Source of the DNA: Streptomyces fumanus
GTDB lineage: Bacteria > Actinomycetota > Actinomycetes > Streptomycetales > Streptomycetaceae
NCBI RefSeq assembly: GCF_014655295.1
Contig: NZ_BNBI01000007.1
Location: 124,001 to 188,000, forward strand
Length of the DNA: 64,000 nt
Reading direction: 5' to 3'
A program made the translations under genes and the position numbers. The number at the start of each line of letters is the position of its first letter. Position 1 is the first letter of the stretch. The notes beneath the pieces were generated by a model. It saw only the letters and a program-made list of their open reading frames with translations, made no database searches and had not been told where the DNA came from. This document shows positions 17,401 to 25,615 of this stretch, one piece after another.

Positions 17401-18750
17401 ATGAACGGCACGTCGTCGCAGCCGGGCGCGGAGGGCACGCCGGACACCGGCTGCGAGGACCCGGCCGACGCCCGCGCGGCCGGGCCCGAGGGGGTGCGGG
17501 TCCGGCGGGACGGGGCGGCGCGGGGACTGTGGTCGCGGGACTTCGGGCTGTTCTTCGTCGCCCGTGCCGTCGCCCGGCTCGGCGACACCATGCTGCCCGT
17601 GGCGCTCGCCGCCGGCCTGCTGCAACACGGGTACGGGGCGGGCGCGGTCGGCCTCGCCATGGCCGCGACGGCCGCCGCGTTCGCCGGACTGGTGGTCTTC
17701 GGCGGTGTCATCGCCGACCGCTTCAGCACCCGCCGGCTGATGATCGGCGCGGACCTGGTGCGGCTCGGCACCCAGGCCCTCACCGCCGCCCTGTTCTTCT
17801 CCGGTCACGTCGTGCTGTGGGAGATCTGCGCGATCGGCTTCGCCAACGGTGTCGCGGGCGCCGTGTTCCAGCCCGGCGTCGCCAGCACCGTGCCCCGTCT
17901 CGCCACCGACGTGCAGGGGGCCAACGGCGCCATCAGAGTCGCCGAGTCCGCGGCCCAGTTGGCCGGACCCGCGGTCGCCGGGGTCCTGGTCGGCCTGGCC
18001 TCGCCCGGCGGCGTCTTCGCCGCCCACGCGGCCACGTACGCGATCAGCGCCCTCTGCCTGCTGCTGCTCCGGCTGCCCCCGCTCGCACCGGAGAGCCGCC
18101 GCGCCCCGGGCGCCGGTGCGCGGGCGTTCCGGGCCGATCTGGTCGAGGGCTGGCGGGAGTTCCGCTCCCGCTCCTGGCTCTGGGGCGTCATCCTCGTCTG
18201 GTGCGTCTACATGATCGCCGTATGGGGCCCGACCGTCCCCCTGGTGGCCACGGAGGTCGTCCAGCAGCACGGCCCGGGCGCCTACGGCCTGATCAACAGC
18301 GCCCTCGGCGCCGGCACCGTCGTCGGCGGCCTGCTCGCCCTCAGACTGCGCCCCCGGCGGATGCTGCGCGCCGGGGCGGTCGCCCTCGTCGGCTTCGCCG
18401 TCTTTCCCGCGTCCGTCGGCGCCGGGCTCGGCGTGTCCGCGATGGCGGCGGGCGCGGCGGTCGCCGGGGCCGGGCTCTCCTTCTGGGGCGTGATGTGGGC
18501 GACCACCGTGCAGACCCAGGTCCCGCCCGAGGTCCTGAACCGCATCCACGCCTACGACGTGGCGGGCTCCCTCGCGATGATGCCGGTCGGCCAGGCCCTC
18601 GCGGGCCCCGCCGCGTCCCTGCTCGGCACCGAGCAGGTCCTGCTCGCCGCCGGCGTCACCAGCCTCGTCGTCGTCCTCGCCCTGCTCGCCAGCCCGCCGA
18701 TCCGCGACCTGCCCCGGGCCGACCCGCCCACCGAGCCGATACCCCGCTGA
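17401..18750 (+). CDS. MFS transporter
   Basis: About 449 residues with 10-12 hydrophobic segments. The first membrane block (LFFVARAVARLGDTMLPVALAAGLL) and the ADRFSTRRLM loop between helices 2 and 3 are typical of the drug:H+ antiporter (DHA3-like) branch of the major facilitator superfamily. Substrate unknown. An Asp/Glu/Gly-rich cytoplasmic segment of about 40 residues precedes the first helix. I take the ATG at 17401; an in-frame GTG at 17353 would add a Gly-rich stretch. Confidence 0.85.
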   Translation: MNGTSSQPGAEGTPDTGCEDPADARAAGPEGVRVRRDGAARGLWSRDFGLFFVARAVARLGDTMLPVALAAGLLQHGYGAGAVGLAMAATAAAFAGLVVFGGVIADRFSTRRLMIGADLVRLGTQALTAALFFSGHVVLWEICAIGFANGVAGAVFQPGVASTVPRLATDVQGANGAIRVAESAAQLAGPAVAGVLVGLASPGGVFAAHAATYAISALCLLLLRLPPLAPESRRAPGAGARAFRADLVEGWREFRSRSWLWGVILVWCVYMIAVWGPTVPLVATEVVQQHGPGAYGLINSALGAGTVVGGLLALRLRPRRMLRAGAVALVGFAVFPASVGAGLGVSAMAAGAAVAGAGLSFWGVMWATTVQTQVPPEVLNRIHAYDVAGSLAMMPVGQALAGPAASLLGTEQVLLAAGVTSLVVVLALLASPPIRDLPRADPPTEPIPR

Positions 18751-18847
18751 CGTCCGACTGCCCACCGAGCCCCCAGTCCGCGCCTCCGCTGCCGAACGAG
18801 CCCGTCAGAGCCGCACCCCGCCGGAATCCCACCGCCGACCGAACCGC

Positions 18848-19759
18848 TCAGGCCCGCACCCCTGCCTCCAGGAACCCCCCGATCCGCTCCCGCAGCGACC
18901 GGGCGTCCAGCCCGTGCGCGGCGATGTGCTCCGCCAACTGCCCGTACCGGCGCAGCTCACGGCGGCCGACGCCCAGGCCGAGGACCCGGTGCGGTACGTC
19001 GGACAGGGCGTCGCTCGCGGCGGCCGTGGAGGTGCCCGCGAGGTACGGCTCGACCAGGACCACGTCCGGGCGCGCCACCCGCACCGCCCGGCGCAGCGCC
19101 TCCGCGTCGAAGGGCCGGACGGTCGTGGCGTACAGCACGGTGGTGTCGAGGCCCTCGGTGGCGGCCAGCACCGCGTCGAGCATCGGCCCGACGGCGACCA
19201 CGACACCGGAGCCGCCCTCGCGCACGGTACGGAACCGCGCCCCGTCGACCGGCAGCCCCTCGCCGTTCGACTGCACCGACAGCCGTACGTACACCTTGTC
19301 GTCCCCGGCGGCGACCGCGTGCCGCAGCAGGGCCGCGGCCTCGTCGGGATGGCCGGGCACGTGCACGGTCCAGCCGTCGAGGGTGTCGAGGAGCGCCACG
19401 TCGCCCGGCGCCATGTGGGTGTAGCCGCCGGCGGGCCAGTCGAAGGACGCGGCGGCGCTCACCAGGACAGCGCCCGCGTCCTGGTGCCCGAGGTCCAGTT
19501 TGACCTGCTCGAAGGGCCGCTCGACGAGGAAGCTGGCGAAGGTGTGCACGACGGGCCGCAGCCCGGTCAGCGCCAGCCCCGCGGCGGCACCGACGAGAAG
19601 CTGCTCCCGGATGCCGACGTTGATCACCCGGTCCGGATGCCGGCGCCGGGCCTCGGCGAAGCCGTCCACGCCGATCTCGGCGAGGACCACGGCGACACGC
19701 GGGTCCTCGTCCAGCAACCGGGAGACGACGGGGGCGAATCGGTCGCGCATGGTGTCCAT
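18848..19759 (-). CDS. Transketolase C-terminal subunit
   Basis: This is the pyrimidine-binding plus C-terminal half of a transketolase: GVDGFAEARRRHPDRVINVGIREQ carries the conserved Glu that activates thiamine diphosphate, followed by HTFASFLVERPFEQVKLD. The 303-residue length fits the split form in which two genes encode what other bacteria make as one chain. It starts 27 bases after the N-terminal subunit with GGAAGGA ahead of the ATG. It transfers two-carbon ketol units between sugars; the exact sugar pathway is not shown by context. Confidence 0.88.
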   Translation of the reverse strand: MDTMRDRFAPVVSRLLDEDPRVAVVLAEIGVDGFAEARRRHPDRVINVGIREQLLVGAAAGLALTGLRPVVHTFASFLVERPFEQVKLDLGHQDAGAVLVSAAASFDWPAGGYTHMAPGDVALLDTLDGWTVHVPGHPDEAAALLRHAVAAGDDKVYVRLSVQSNGEGLPVDGARFRTVREGGSGVVVAVGPMLDAVLAATEGLDTTVLYATTVRPFDAEALRRAVRVARPDVVLVEPYLAGTSTAAASDALSDVPHRVLGLGVGRRELRRYGQLAEHIAAHGLDARSLRERIGGFLEAGVRA

Positions 19760-19786
19760 GAGGGTTCCTTCCGAAGGGGGGCGGGG

Positions 19787-20494
19787 TCAGGCGGACTTCG
19801 GTTCCACGCGGGCCACCACCACATGGGGGCGGCCCGGGTGCGGTGCGGTGAACGCGGCGTACAGCGCCTCGTGGTCCCGGCCGTCCACGGTCACCGCCGA
19901 CCAGCCCGCCGCCTCGAACCGGGCGGCGATCCCGCCGGGCCGGGCATGGGTGGCGGAGGCGTTGTCGACGACGACGGTGTGCAGCCGTTCCAGCCCGGCG
20001 GGCCCGGCGAAGGCGATCGCCTCGTGGTTGCTGCCCTCGTCCAGTTCGGCGTCCCCGATCAGCACCCAGACCCGCGCCGCGTCCAGCCCCTGGGCGCGCA
20101 GGCCCAGCGCCGTGCCCACCGCGATCGGCAGCCCGTGGCCCAGCGACCCGCTGCCGATCTCGGCCCCCGGCACCAGCGTCCGGTCCGGATGGTGCCCGAG
20201 CGGCGAGTCGTAGGCGCCGAAGCCGTCCAGCCACTCCACGGGGAGGAAACCCTTGGCGGCGAGTACGGCGTAGTAAGCCATCGGCCCGTGCCCCTTCGAC
20301 AGCAGGAACCGGTCCCGCCCCGGGTCGTCCATGCCCTCCGGACCGACCCGCAGCACCCGGTCGTAGAGCACCCACAGCACGTCCAGGGTCGACGTGGCCG
20401 CCGGTCCGTGCTTCTCGTCCCCCGTCATCCGCCGCATCAGTGCGGGCAGGTCGGCGTACCCGTACGTACGCCCGCGTTCTTCGATGGTCGTCAT
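19787..20494 (-). CDS. Transketolase N-terminal subunit
   Basis: The thiamine-diphosphate-binding half: GHGPMAYYAVLA, GSGSLGHGLPIAVG and the GDAELDEGSNHEA motif that binds the Mg-diphosphate. About 235 residues. I take the ATG at 20494. The reading frame stays open upstream, but that part runs through the tRNA gene and is not coding. It forms the active heterodimer with the following gene. Confidence 0.88.
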   Translation of the reverse strand: MTTIEERGRTYGYADLPALMRRMTGDEKHGPAATSTLDVLWVLYDRVLRVGPEGMDDPGRDRFLLSKGHGPMAYYAVLAAKGFLPVEWLDGFGAYDSPLGHHPDRTLVPGAEIGSGSLGHGLPIAVGTALGLRAQGLDAARVWVLIGDAELDEGSNHEAIAFAGPAGLERLHTVVVDNASATHARPGGIAARFEAAGWSAVTVDGRDHEALYAAFTAPHPGRPHVVVARVEPKSA

Positions 20495-20630
20495 GCGGAC
20501 GATCGTGCAACCTCGACCAAACTTGAGGTCAAGCGCCGGGCGGCGGAAATGCGGTTCACGATCACCGCTCCGAGTGCGGTATGGTTTTCCTGCGCGTTCG
20601 GCCGGGGGAAACCCCAGGTCAGACGGGCAT

Positions 20631-20704
<74 letters not shown>

Positions 20705-20723
20705 CTCGTGAGAGTCGCAGGTC

Positions 20724-20757
20724 AGGGCCGGTTTCGGAGACATCCGAAACCGGCCCT
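20724..20757 (+). terminator. Terminator downstream of tRNA-Pro
   Basis: A perfect 14-bp stem (AGGGCCGGTTTCGG at 20724-20737 with its complement at 20744-20757) has a six-base loop and is followed by TGATCATTT. Confidence 0.85.
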
Positions 20758-20814
20758 TGATCATTTCTGGGGACCACTTGAGGACCAGCGGGGTACCTGG
20801 CGTCCTTGACCGGG

Positions 20815-21623
20815 TCAGCGGGTCATGACGATCGGGCTGGGGAGCGAGCGAGGGGCGCGGAGCGCGGTGAGGTGTGCGGAGAGCGCGGTACCGGCGGCTG
20901 TGATGCTGCGGACGTCGGGGTGGAGGTAGCGCTGGGTGGTGACGAGCGAGCCGTGGCCGGCGATGTGTCGCAGGACGTGGACGGGCACGCCTGCGTCGGC
21001 GAACCAGGTCAGTCCGCCTTTGGTGCCCTTGTCGGTCAGTCCGCCGGGGGCGGGAGTGGTCTGGCGCTGTACGGTCCAGACCCACTGGTCGGTGTCGATG
21101 TCTGCGATGCGGCATCCGGAGACTTCGCCGATCCGGGCGGCGGTGCAGGCGGCGAAGAGGACGACGTCTCCCCAGGCGCGGTAGTGATCGTAGGAGGCGG
21201 CCACGAGCGCGTAGGCCAGCCGGAGGAGGGTCTCCCAGTCGGGCAGGGCGAGCGCCCGTGGGTTGAGGAGTTCGTCCTGGGCCCGCTTGTAGAGCTTCTG
21301 CCAGCCGGTGACGCGGGCGGGATCGACCTCGATGATGCCGTCGCGGACGGCCTGCTCCATGAAACGCGGACCAGGACGGCGATGGTGTTCTTCACCGTGG
21401 AGCGCCGGCCATGGACTTCCCTGCCCGGGACGGTACGGCGGCTGCGCAGCCATTCCTCGACATCGAGGCCGTTGTACATGACGACACGTTCCGACAGAGC
21501 CAGCCCGTGCCTGCGCACCCTGGCATCGGCCGTCTTGTACAGGCTGACCAGGTCAGGGGCTTTCTCCTGCATTCTGGTCAGGCTGATGGCCGCGGGGCCC
21601 GCACTGCTGTTCGTCGAAATCAT
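20815..21623 (-). pseudogene. Decayed tyrosine-recombinase integrase
   Basis: Reading leftward from the ATG at 21623, the N-terminal part (RMQEKAPDLVSLYKTAD, then a SAM-like RRSTVKNTIAVLVR segment) is in one frame. Near 21365 the sense continues in another frame (MEQAVRDGIIEVDPARV), so there is a frameshift. The catalytic domain keeps the first Arg (AARIGEVSG) and the C-terminal tyrosine (TTQRYLHPD). Text jumps from TTPAPGGLTDKGTKG straight to GLTWFADAGVPVHVLRHIAGH, losing the stretch that normally ends in HDLRHT. With the HxxR box missing the enzyme should be inactive. Its position just beyond tRNA-Pro fits an integrated element that has lost mobility. Confidence 0.85.
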
Positions 21624-21982
21624 GCGTCCAGGGTGGGGTCCCGCCGCTGAGCATGAGCGGCGTTTACCGATTCGATGCGGAACGTACCCGGCCGCCACCG
21701 CGTTTCCCGCCGGGCTCGGCGCGGTCTGCGGCTCGCCGTAGCGATGCTGAACACTCATCGAATATGGTGCTACAGGCAAGCGACGAGCAGGTGACAGAGG
21801 TACCGCGCATGTTGTATGCGGTGCGCAACTACCGCGCCCGGTTGAGGGGAACGTCAACCGAGTGATGGACGACGCCCGACAAGGGCCGCCTATAACTTCC
21901 TTCCGCGTGAGACGCCTGAAGCCGTGAGCAATTCGACGAATTCGGTGTTCACGTGACGTTCATCCAAGAAGGAAGGTGCCCG
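21624..21982. other. Intergenic region between integrase remnant and secreted genes
   Basis: I see no gene. The stretch should hold the former integrase promoter (leftward) and the promoter of the first secreted gene (rightward). It is less GC-rich than the chromosome average. Short open frames lack start signals. Confidence 0.4.
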
Positions 21983-22402
21983 ATGCGAAAAGCTCTCCTG
22001 ACGATGGCCACCGCGGCGGTCGCGACGATCGGTCTGGCCGCCGCGCCGGCCCACGCCACGGCCAGCGACGTGAACATGTCCTTCGGCATGTCCTACGGCG
22101 CCAGCACCACCTCCGGAACGATCCACTTCACCGACGGATACTCGGCCACCGTCTCCGGCGCCGTACACGCGGCGAGCGGCGCCCGCCGCGTCTGCGTCTC
22201 CGGCGAGAACGGCTCCGCCTATGACAACGGCGACTGCAGCAACTGGGCGTACGCGGGCGGACCGAACCAGCCCTTCACCATCGGATTGCGACTGACGGTG
22301 CCGGGCGGCATTCAGCGGGTCTACATCTACATGTACGACGAGGACGGCACCAACGTGGCGCAGGAACACTGCACGCGCAACGGCTGCACGAGGGATTGGT
22401 GA
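21983..22402 (+). CDS. Small secreted protein, first of a tandem pair
   Basis: About 139 residues with a Sec signal peptide (MRKALLTMATAA, then AAPAHATA). The mature part is Gly/Ser/Thr-rich with conserved blocks DVNMSFGMSYGAS, GTIHFTDGYSATVSG and AYAGGPNQPFTIGLRL. Four Cys (VCVSG, GDCSN, HCTRNGC) may form two disulfides. The ATG at 21983 has AAGAAGGAAGG upstream. The next gene is a close paralog. I recognise no functional family; a beta-rich extracellular protein is likely. Confidence 0.75.
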   Translation: MRKALLTMATAAVATIGLAAAPAHATASDVNMSFGMSYGASTTSGTIHFTDGYSATVSGAVHAASGARRVCVSGENGSAYDNGDCSNWAYAGGPNQPFTIGLRLTVPGGIQRVYIYMYDEDGTNVAQEHCTRNGCTRDW

Positions 22403-22506
22403 CCGGCGGCGGCCCGTAGGTACCGCGGGCTGCGATCCGGTCGCCGGACCGCAGCCTGCGCGAGCACTTCCCGAAGACTGAAGTCGCGTGAGGCGGAAGG
22501 GACCAC

Positions 22507-22926
22507 ATGCGTGCATTCACCATGGCCGTGTTGACCGCGGCCTGTACGGCGATCGGAAGCGCCGCCGGTCCGGCATACGCCACCGCCGACGACGTGAACA
22601 TGTCCTTCGGTATGGCTTACGGCGCCAGCACCACCTCTGGGACGATCCACTTCACCGACGGATACACGGCCACCGTCTCCGGCGCCGTACACGCGGCGAG
22701 CGGCGCCCGCAAGATCTGCGTCAATGGTTCGAACGGTGATGCGGGAACGGCTGACCAATGCAGTGCCTGGGCGTACGCGGGCGGGCCGAATCAGCCGTTC
22801 ACCATGGGGCTGCGGCTGACGACGGCGGGCGGTGTCCAGCGGGTCGACATTTACATGTCCGACGAATCCGGCAGTCCCGTGGCCCACGAGTTCTGCACCC
22901 GAAAAGGCTGCACGAGGGTGTCCTGA
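22507..22926 (+). CDS. Small secreted protein, second of a tandem pair
   Basis: 139 residues, clearly a duplicate of the preceding gene. DVNMSFGMAYGAS, GTIHFTDGYTATVSG, AVHAASGARK and AYAGGPNQPF are nearly identical, and the four Cys are conserved (KICVNG, DQCSA, FCTRKGC). The signal peptides and the loop after the second Cys differ most. It begins 104 bases after its paralog with GGAAGG upstream of the ATG. Function unknown. Confidence 0.75.
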   Translation: MRAFTMAVLTAACTAIGSAAGPAYATADDVNMSFGMAYGASTTSGTIHFTDGYTATVSGAVHAASGARKICVNGSNGDAGTADQCSAWAYAGGPNQPFTMGLRLTTAGGVQRVDIYMSDESGSPVAHEFCTRKGCTRVS

Positions 22927-23423
22927 CTAAGGGCTGTCCCGTAACTGCTGACCGGTGAGCTGGTAAAACCGGCTGGTGTCAGCCGAAGAGGGGGTCCACG
23001 TCTTCCTCGATGCAGAGCTGCAGGACGACCACCAACTGGCGGGCGTCGTCGATGTGCCGTTGGAGGAGCGGGTCGATTACGACGCGGACGGTGCTGTCAC
23101 CTCGCGGAACGGCGGTATGGAGTGGGTGCTTGGGGACCAGTTGGGGACCACACGGTGTGCCAGTGGGTGATCGGCGTGCGCGGCCGTAGACGAAGCCGGC
23201 CGGCCGTCGTCGTAGCCGATGACGCAGGTGAAGCCGGGGCTCTTGCCCCAGGGATCGATGAACCAGGGGAAGCGCTCGTCGAACTCGGGCAAGCCGGGGC
23301 CGGGCGATTTCACACCCTGTGTGATGGCCGCACCATGTCTCGGCCCACGCACTCCCTCCTCGAACACCCTTGCGTCCTTCACAGTTGGGGCTGTCTCAAC
23401 CGTCCTCGACGACAGGAAACGAC
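22927..23423. other. Unassigned accessory stretch
   Basis: No gene here can be supported with confidence. The stretch begins near GGGCTGTCCCGTAACTG (22933), which resembles insertion-sequence ends seen in Streptomyces but has no transposase beside it. It also holds two copies of TTGGGGACCA (23130-23150). A minus-strand frame encodes text such as RHIDDARQLVVVLQLC ending near 22976, which reads like the tail of a broken gene, and another minus-strand frame contains PWFIDPWGKSPGF; neither was recognised. Confidence 0.35.
23130..23150. repeat. Paired TTGGGGACCA repeats
   Basis: TTGGGGACCA occurs at 23130-23139 and again at 23141-23150. A matching TGGGGACCA followed by a variant AGGACCA occurs at 20768-20784, between the tRNA and the integrase remnant. 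The two groups bracket the integrase pseudogene and the secreted gene pair, so they may be arm-type integrase sites or other end signals of a former element. Confidence 0.4.
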
Positions 23424-23741
23424 ATGCCCGTCATACGCCGCACCGCGCTCGCCCTGGCCGCTGGCACCGCTGCCACGCTTCTGGCCACCGGACAGGCCAT
23501 GGCCACCACCGGCCACGCCAACGGCACCTTCTACTACACCGATCTCGTCGGTGGCAGCCAGCAGGTCAGCAACCCCGAAAGAGGCACCTGCAAGCTGGTC
23601 TCCACGCTTGGCACCAGTGTCGACAACCAGACCGATGCCACCGTCGTCCTCTACACCGACACCAGTTGCGCCGTGCTCGCCAATCCCGTCTCCCCCGGCA
23701 GCACCGTCACCTTCCTCTTCAAGTCGTACCGGTTCCTGTGA
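23424..23741 (+). CDS. Small secreted protein of unknown function
   Basis: 105 residues with a signal peptide (MPVIRRTALALAAG, then ATGQAMATTG) and a short mature domain with two Cys (GTCKLVS, TSCAVLA) that could form one disulfide. Sequence such as NGTFYYTDLVGGSQQ suggests a beta-rich fold. ACAGGAAAC lies before the ATG at 23424; the in-frame start at 23370 would put extra residues before the signal peptide. It lies close to the two other secreted genes but is not similar to them. Confidence 0.65.
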   Translation: MPVIRRTALALAAGTAATLLATGQAMATTGHANGTFYYTDLVGGSQQVSNPERGTCKLVSTLGTSVDNQTDATVVLYTDTSCAVLANPVSPGSTVTFLFKSYRFL

Positions 23742-23808
23742 TGCCGCGCTCTCCTGAGGCATGCCGTCCTCTGCACCCTCCGCCTCATCGACCGGGGCCA
23801 GGCTCTGC

Positions 23809-24426
23809 CTAGTGGTCATGGCGCAGGCGGCCGAAGCGGGCCAGCAGGTCGTGCGCGGCGTCCTCGTTCAGTCCCAGGGCCGCGGCCGTCTGCTCACCGG
23901 TGGCGTCGCGGCCGGCGTCCAGGGCCGGCCAGTACGCCGTCTGCGCGGCGATCACCTCCAGCCGGCGTGCGGCCCGCAGGGCCGCGAGCGGTGTCGTTCT
24001 CGCCAGCCTCTCGATCTCCGACTCGACCCGCGCGAGCAGTTCGGCCAGGGGCTCCGGCACGGTGATGGCCGACCGCTCCACCTCCACGATGTGTACGTCC
24101 CATTCCTGGGCGCACGTATCCGCCACGTCCCCGCCTGCTTCGGCCAGGTCCCGCTCGTCGAACTCCTCCCACCGCAAGGAGTGGGGCGGGCCGCTCCAGC
24201 CGCAGGAGCAGACAGCCCGCAGCGCGGCGGCCCGTGGTGCCTTCACGACACCGCCGCCCCCGTCGTAGACGCTCCACTGCGACACTTCCCGTCCGCTGCC
24301 CGCAGAGGTCATGTCGAGGTGGACAGGGTCCGGCACGCTGCCGTCGGCCAGCAGCACACCGACCGCGCCCTCGTGCGACGTGCCGAACTCCTCCGTCGTC
24401 CACGACTCCCGCTCGCCCACGCCCAT
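23809..24426 (-). CDS. Hypothetical protein with CSCGW motif
   Basis: About 205 residues, soluble. Features visible: an N-terminal beta-rich half, a VCSCGWSGP motif that might bind metal, an acidic middle, and a helical C-terminus (LARTTPLAALRAARRLEVIAAQ, then EQTAAALGLNEDAAHDLLARFG) that resembles a small helix-turn-helix or sigma-like segment. The ATG at 24426 has GGAGGG five bases upstream. The frame is open further upstream through a 9-bp tandem repeat, giving repeated WIR residues that are not part of the gene. I do not recognise the family. Confidence 0.6.
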   Translation of the reverse strand: MGVGERESWTTEEFGTSHEGAVGVLLADGSVPDPVHLDMTSAGSGREVSQWSVYDGGGGVVKAPRAAALRAVCSCGWSGPPHSLRWEEFDERDLAEAGGDVADTCAQEWDVHIVEVERSAITVPEPLAELLARVESEIERLARTTPLAALRAARRLEVIAAQTAYWPALDAGRDATGEQTAAALGLNEDAAHDLLARFGRLRHDH

Positions 24427-24522
24427 CAAGCCCTCCCGCATCGCATGCCGAACCCGCCCGGGCGCGCCCAGGGCAGGGCGTCGGCACCGACACTGCCGCA
24501 GATGCGGCCACCCGCACCACAG

Positions 24523-24576
24523 AATCCACCGAATCCACCTAATCCATCGAATCCACCGAATCCACCGGATCCACCG
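24523..24576. repeat. Six 9-bp tandem repeats (AATCCACCG)
   Basis: Units read AATCCACCG, AATCCACCT, AATCCATCG, AATCCACCG, AATCCACCG, GATCCACCG. They lie about 100 bases upstream of the gene starting at 24426 and just after the KilB-like gene (both minus strand). Slippage is the likely origin. There is no spacer structure, so this is not a CRISPR array. Confidence 0.85.
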
Positions 24577-24654
24577 GGGAGGTGAGGTGTTGCGGCGGCC
24601 CATCCAGCCCCCCTCACGCCTGCTTCGGAAGCGGTAGGGGGCGTGGTCCGCCGG

Positions 24655-25137
24655 TCACCGGCGGCTGTGCAGGTAGGCCCGGCCGGCCTGGACGAGCGCG
24701 GTGTGAGCGACGCGGGCGCGGTCGCGTCCGGCGTCCAGCGCCGCCTCCACGTCGTCCGTGAACCGGCCGTCACTGGCAGGGCCGAGCGGGATGTCGTTCA
24801 GGTCGATCGCCGCCCACGCGGCCGCCTCCGCGGCGGCGAGCAGCGCCTCGTCGTCGGCGAGGAGGCCGAGGTGGTCGCGGGCGGTGGTGATCGCTGTGCG
24901 GGGGCCGGAGTAGATCTCCCACGCCAGCCCCGCGGTGTCGCCCGCGCGGGCCTTGTCGATCCCGGACCAGTACAGCTCGCGGTAGGCCAGCACCGTCTCC
25001 AGCACGTGCTTGATGGCGTCCGTGACCTCGCGGCGGTGCTGGTCGGCGAGGGCCTGACGCTGTGTGAGGTGCTGGGTGGCGCTGGTCAGCGCGACACCGG
25101 CGAGGGTGCCGAGGACGGCCACGATCGTGGGCCACAT
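24655..25137 (-). CDS. KilB-like small membrane-anchored protein
   Basis: 160 residues: one N-terminal membrane helix (MWPTIVAVLGTLAGVALTSATQHL) followed by a helical cytoplasmic domain with many Ala, Arg and Glu. This is the layout of the protein family annotated KilB in streptomycetes, linked to integrative plasmids and often next to a small regulator-like gene. GGAGGGAG precedes the ATG. It lies downstream of a small open frame on the same strand and near an integrase remnant, which supports a mobile origin. The family call is by general resemblance only. Confidence 0.55.
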   Translation of the reverse strand: MWPTIVAVLGTLAGVALTSATQHLTQRQALADQHRREVTDAIKHVLETVLAYRELYWSGIDKARAGDTAGLAWEIYSGPRTAITTARDHLGLLADDEALLAAAEAAAWAAIDLNDIPLGPASDGRFTDDVEAALDAGRDRARVAHTALVQAGRAYLHSRR

Positions 25138-25168
25138 GCGGTTCTCCCTCCGTCCGGGCGGTGGTGGG

Positions 25169-25318
25169 CTACGGTCGCCGCGCAGCGCGGTGGCCGGGCC
25201 GGTCCGAGTACGGCAGGGCGAGCAGGCGTACGACGGGCCGCGGGCGACGCTCCGCCTCGATCAGCACCTCGCTCGCCTGCTGGTGCGGCCGACCGATCAG
25301 TTCTTCCATGGCGGTCAT
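25169..25318 (-). CDS. Small 49-residue protein upstream of the KilB-like gene
   Basis: A short frame (MTAMEELIGRPHQQASEV, then RPRPVVRLLALPY) ends 31 bases before the KilB-like start. CGGGAG lies next to the first ATG and ten bases before a second in-frame ATG at 25309. It is basic at the C-terminus and has a helical N-terminus. No family recognised; position suggests one operon with the next gene. Confidence 0.4.
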   Translation of the reverse strand: MTAMEELIGRPHQQASEVLIEAERRPRPVVRLLALPYSDRPGHRAARRP

Positions 25319-25615
25319 TCTCCCGTGCCGCGCCGGTAACCACGGCGGTTTTCGAGGCCCGGGTGGCAGGGGACATCGCCGAAGCCGTCCAGGTGGGCCA
25401 GGAGGGAGCGGGCCGGTTCGGAACCCCGGTGCCGCCGGCCGGCGGGGCCGGGTGAAGCGGGCTCGCGCGTGACCTCCCCGTGGCCCGCCGTCTTCAGTAG
25501 CATCGGCCCCCAGGAAGCACGGCTCGACACGGAAGCACGGCTCGACACGGTTGCGCGGCCCGTCCCCGTCCTCCCGGGAGCGGTCGGCGCACGCCGGGCG
25601 TCAGGGGGGCGATGC

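Noticed and set aside
22933..22949. GGGCTGTCCCGTAACTG as the end of an insertion sequence
   Set aside because: No matching inverted end or transposase gene was found nearby, so it is noted only in the description of the gap.
24427..24603. N-terminal extension with repeated WIR residues in front of the 23809-24426 gene
   Set aside because: The run is a translation of the 9-bp tandem repeat. A good ribosome site lies before the ATG at 24426.
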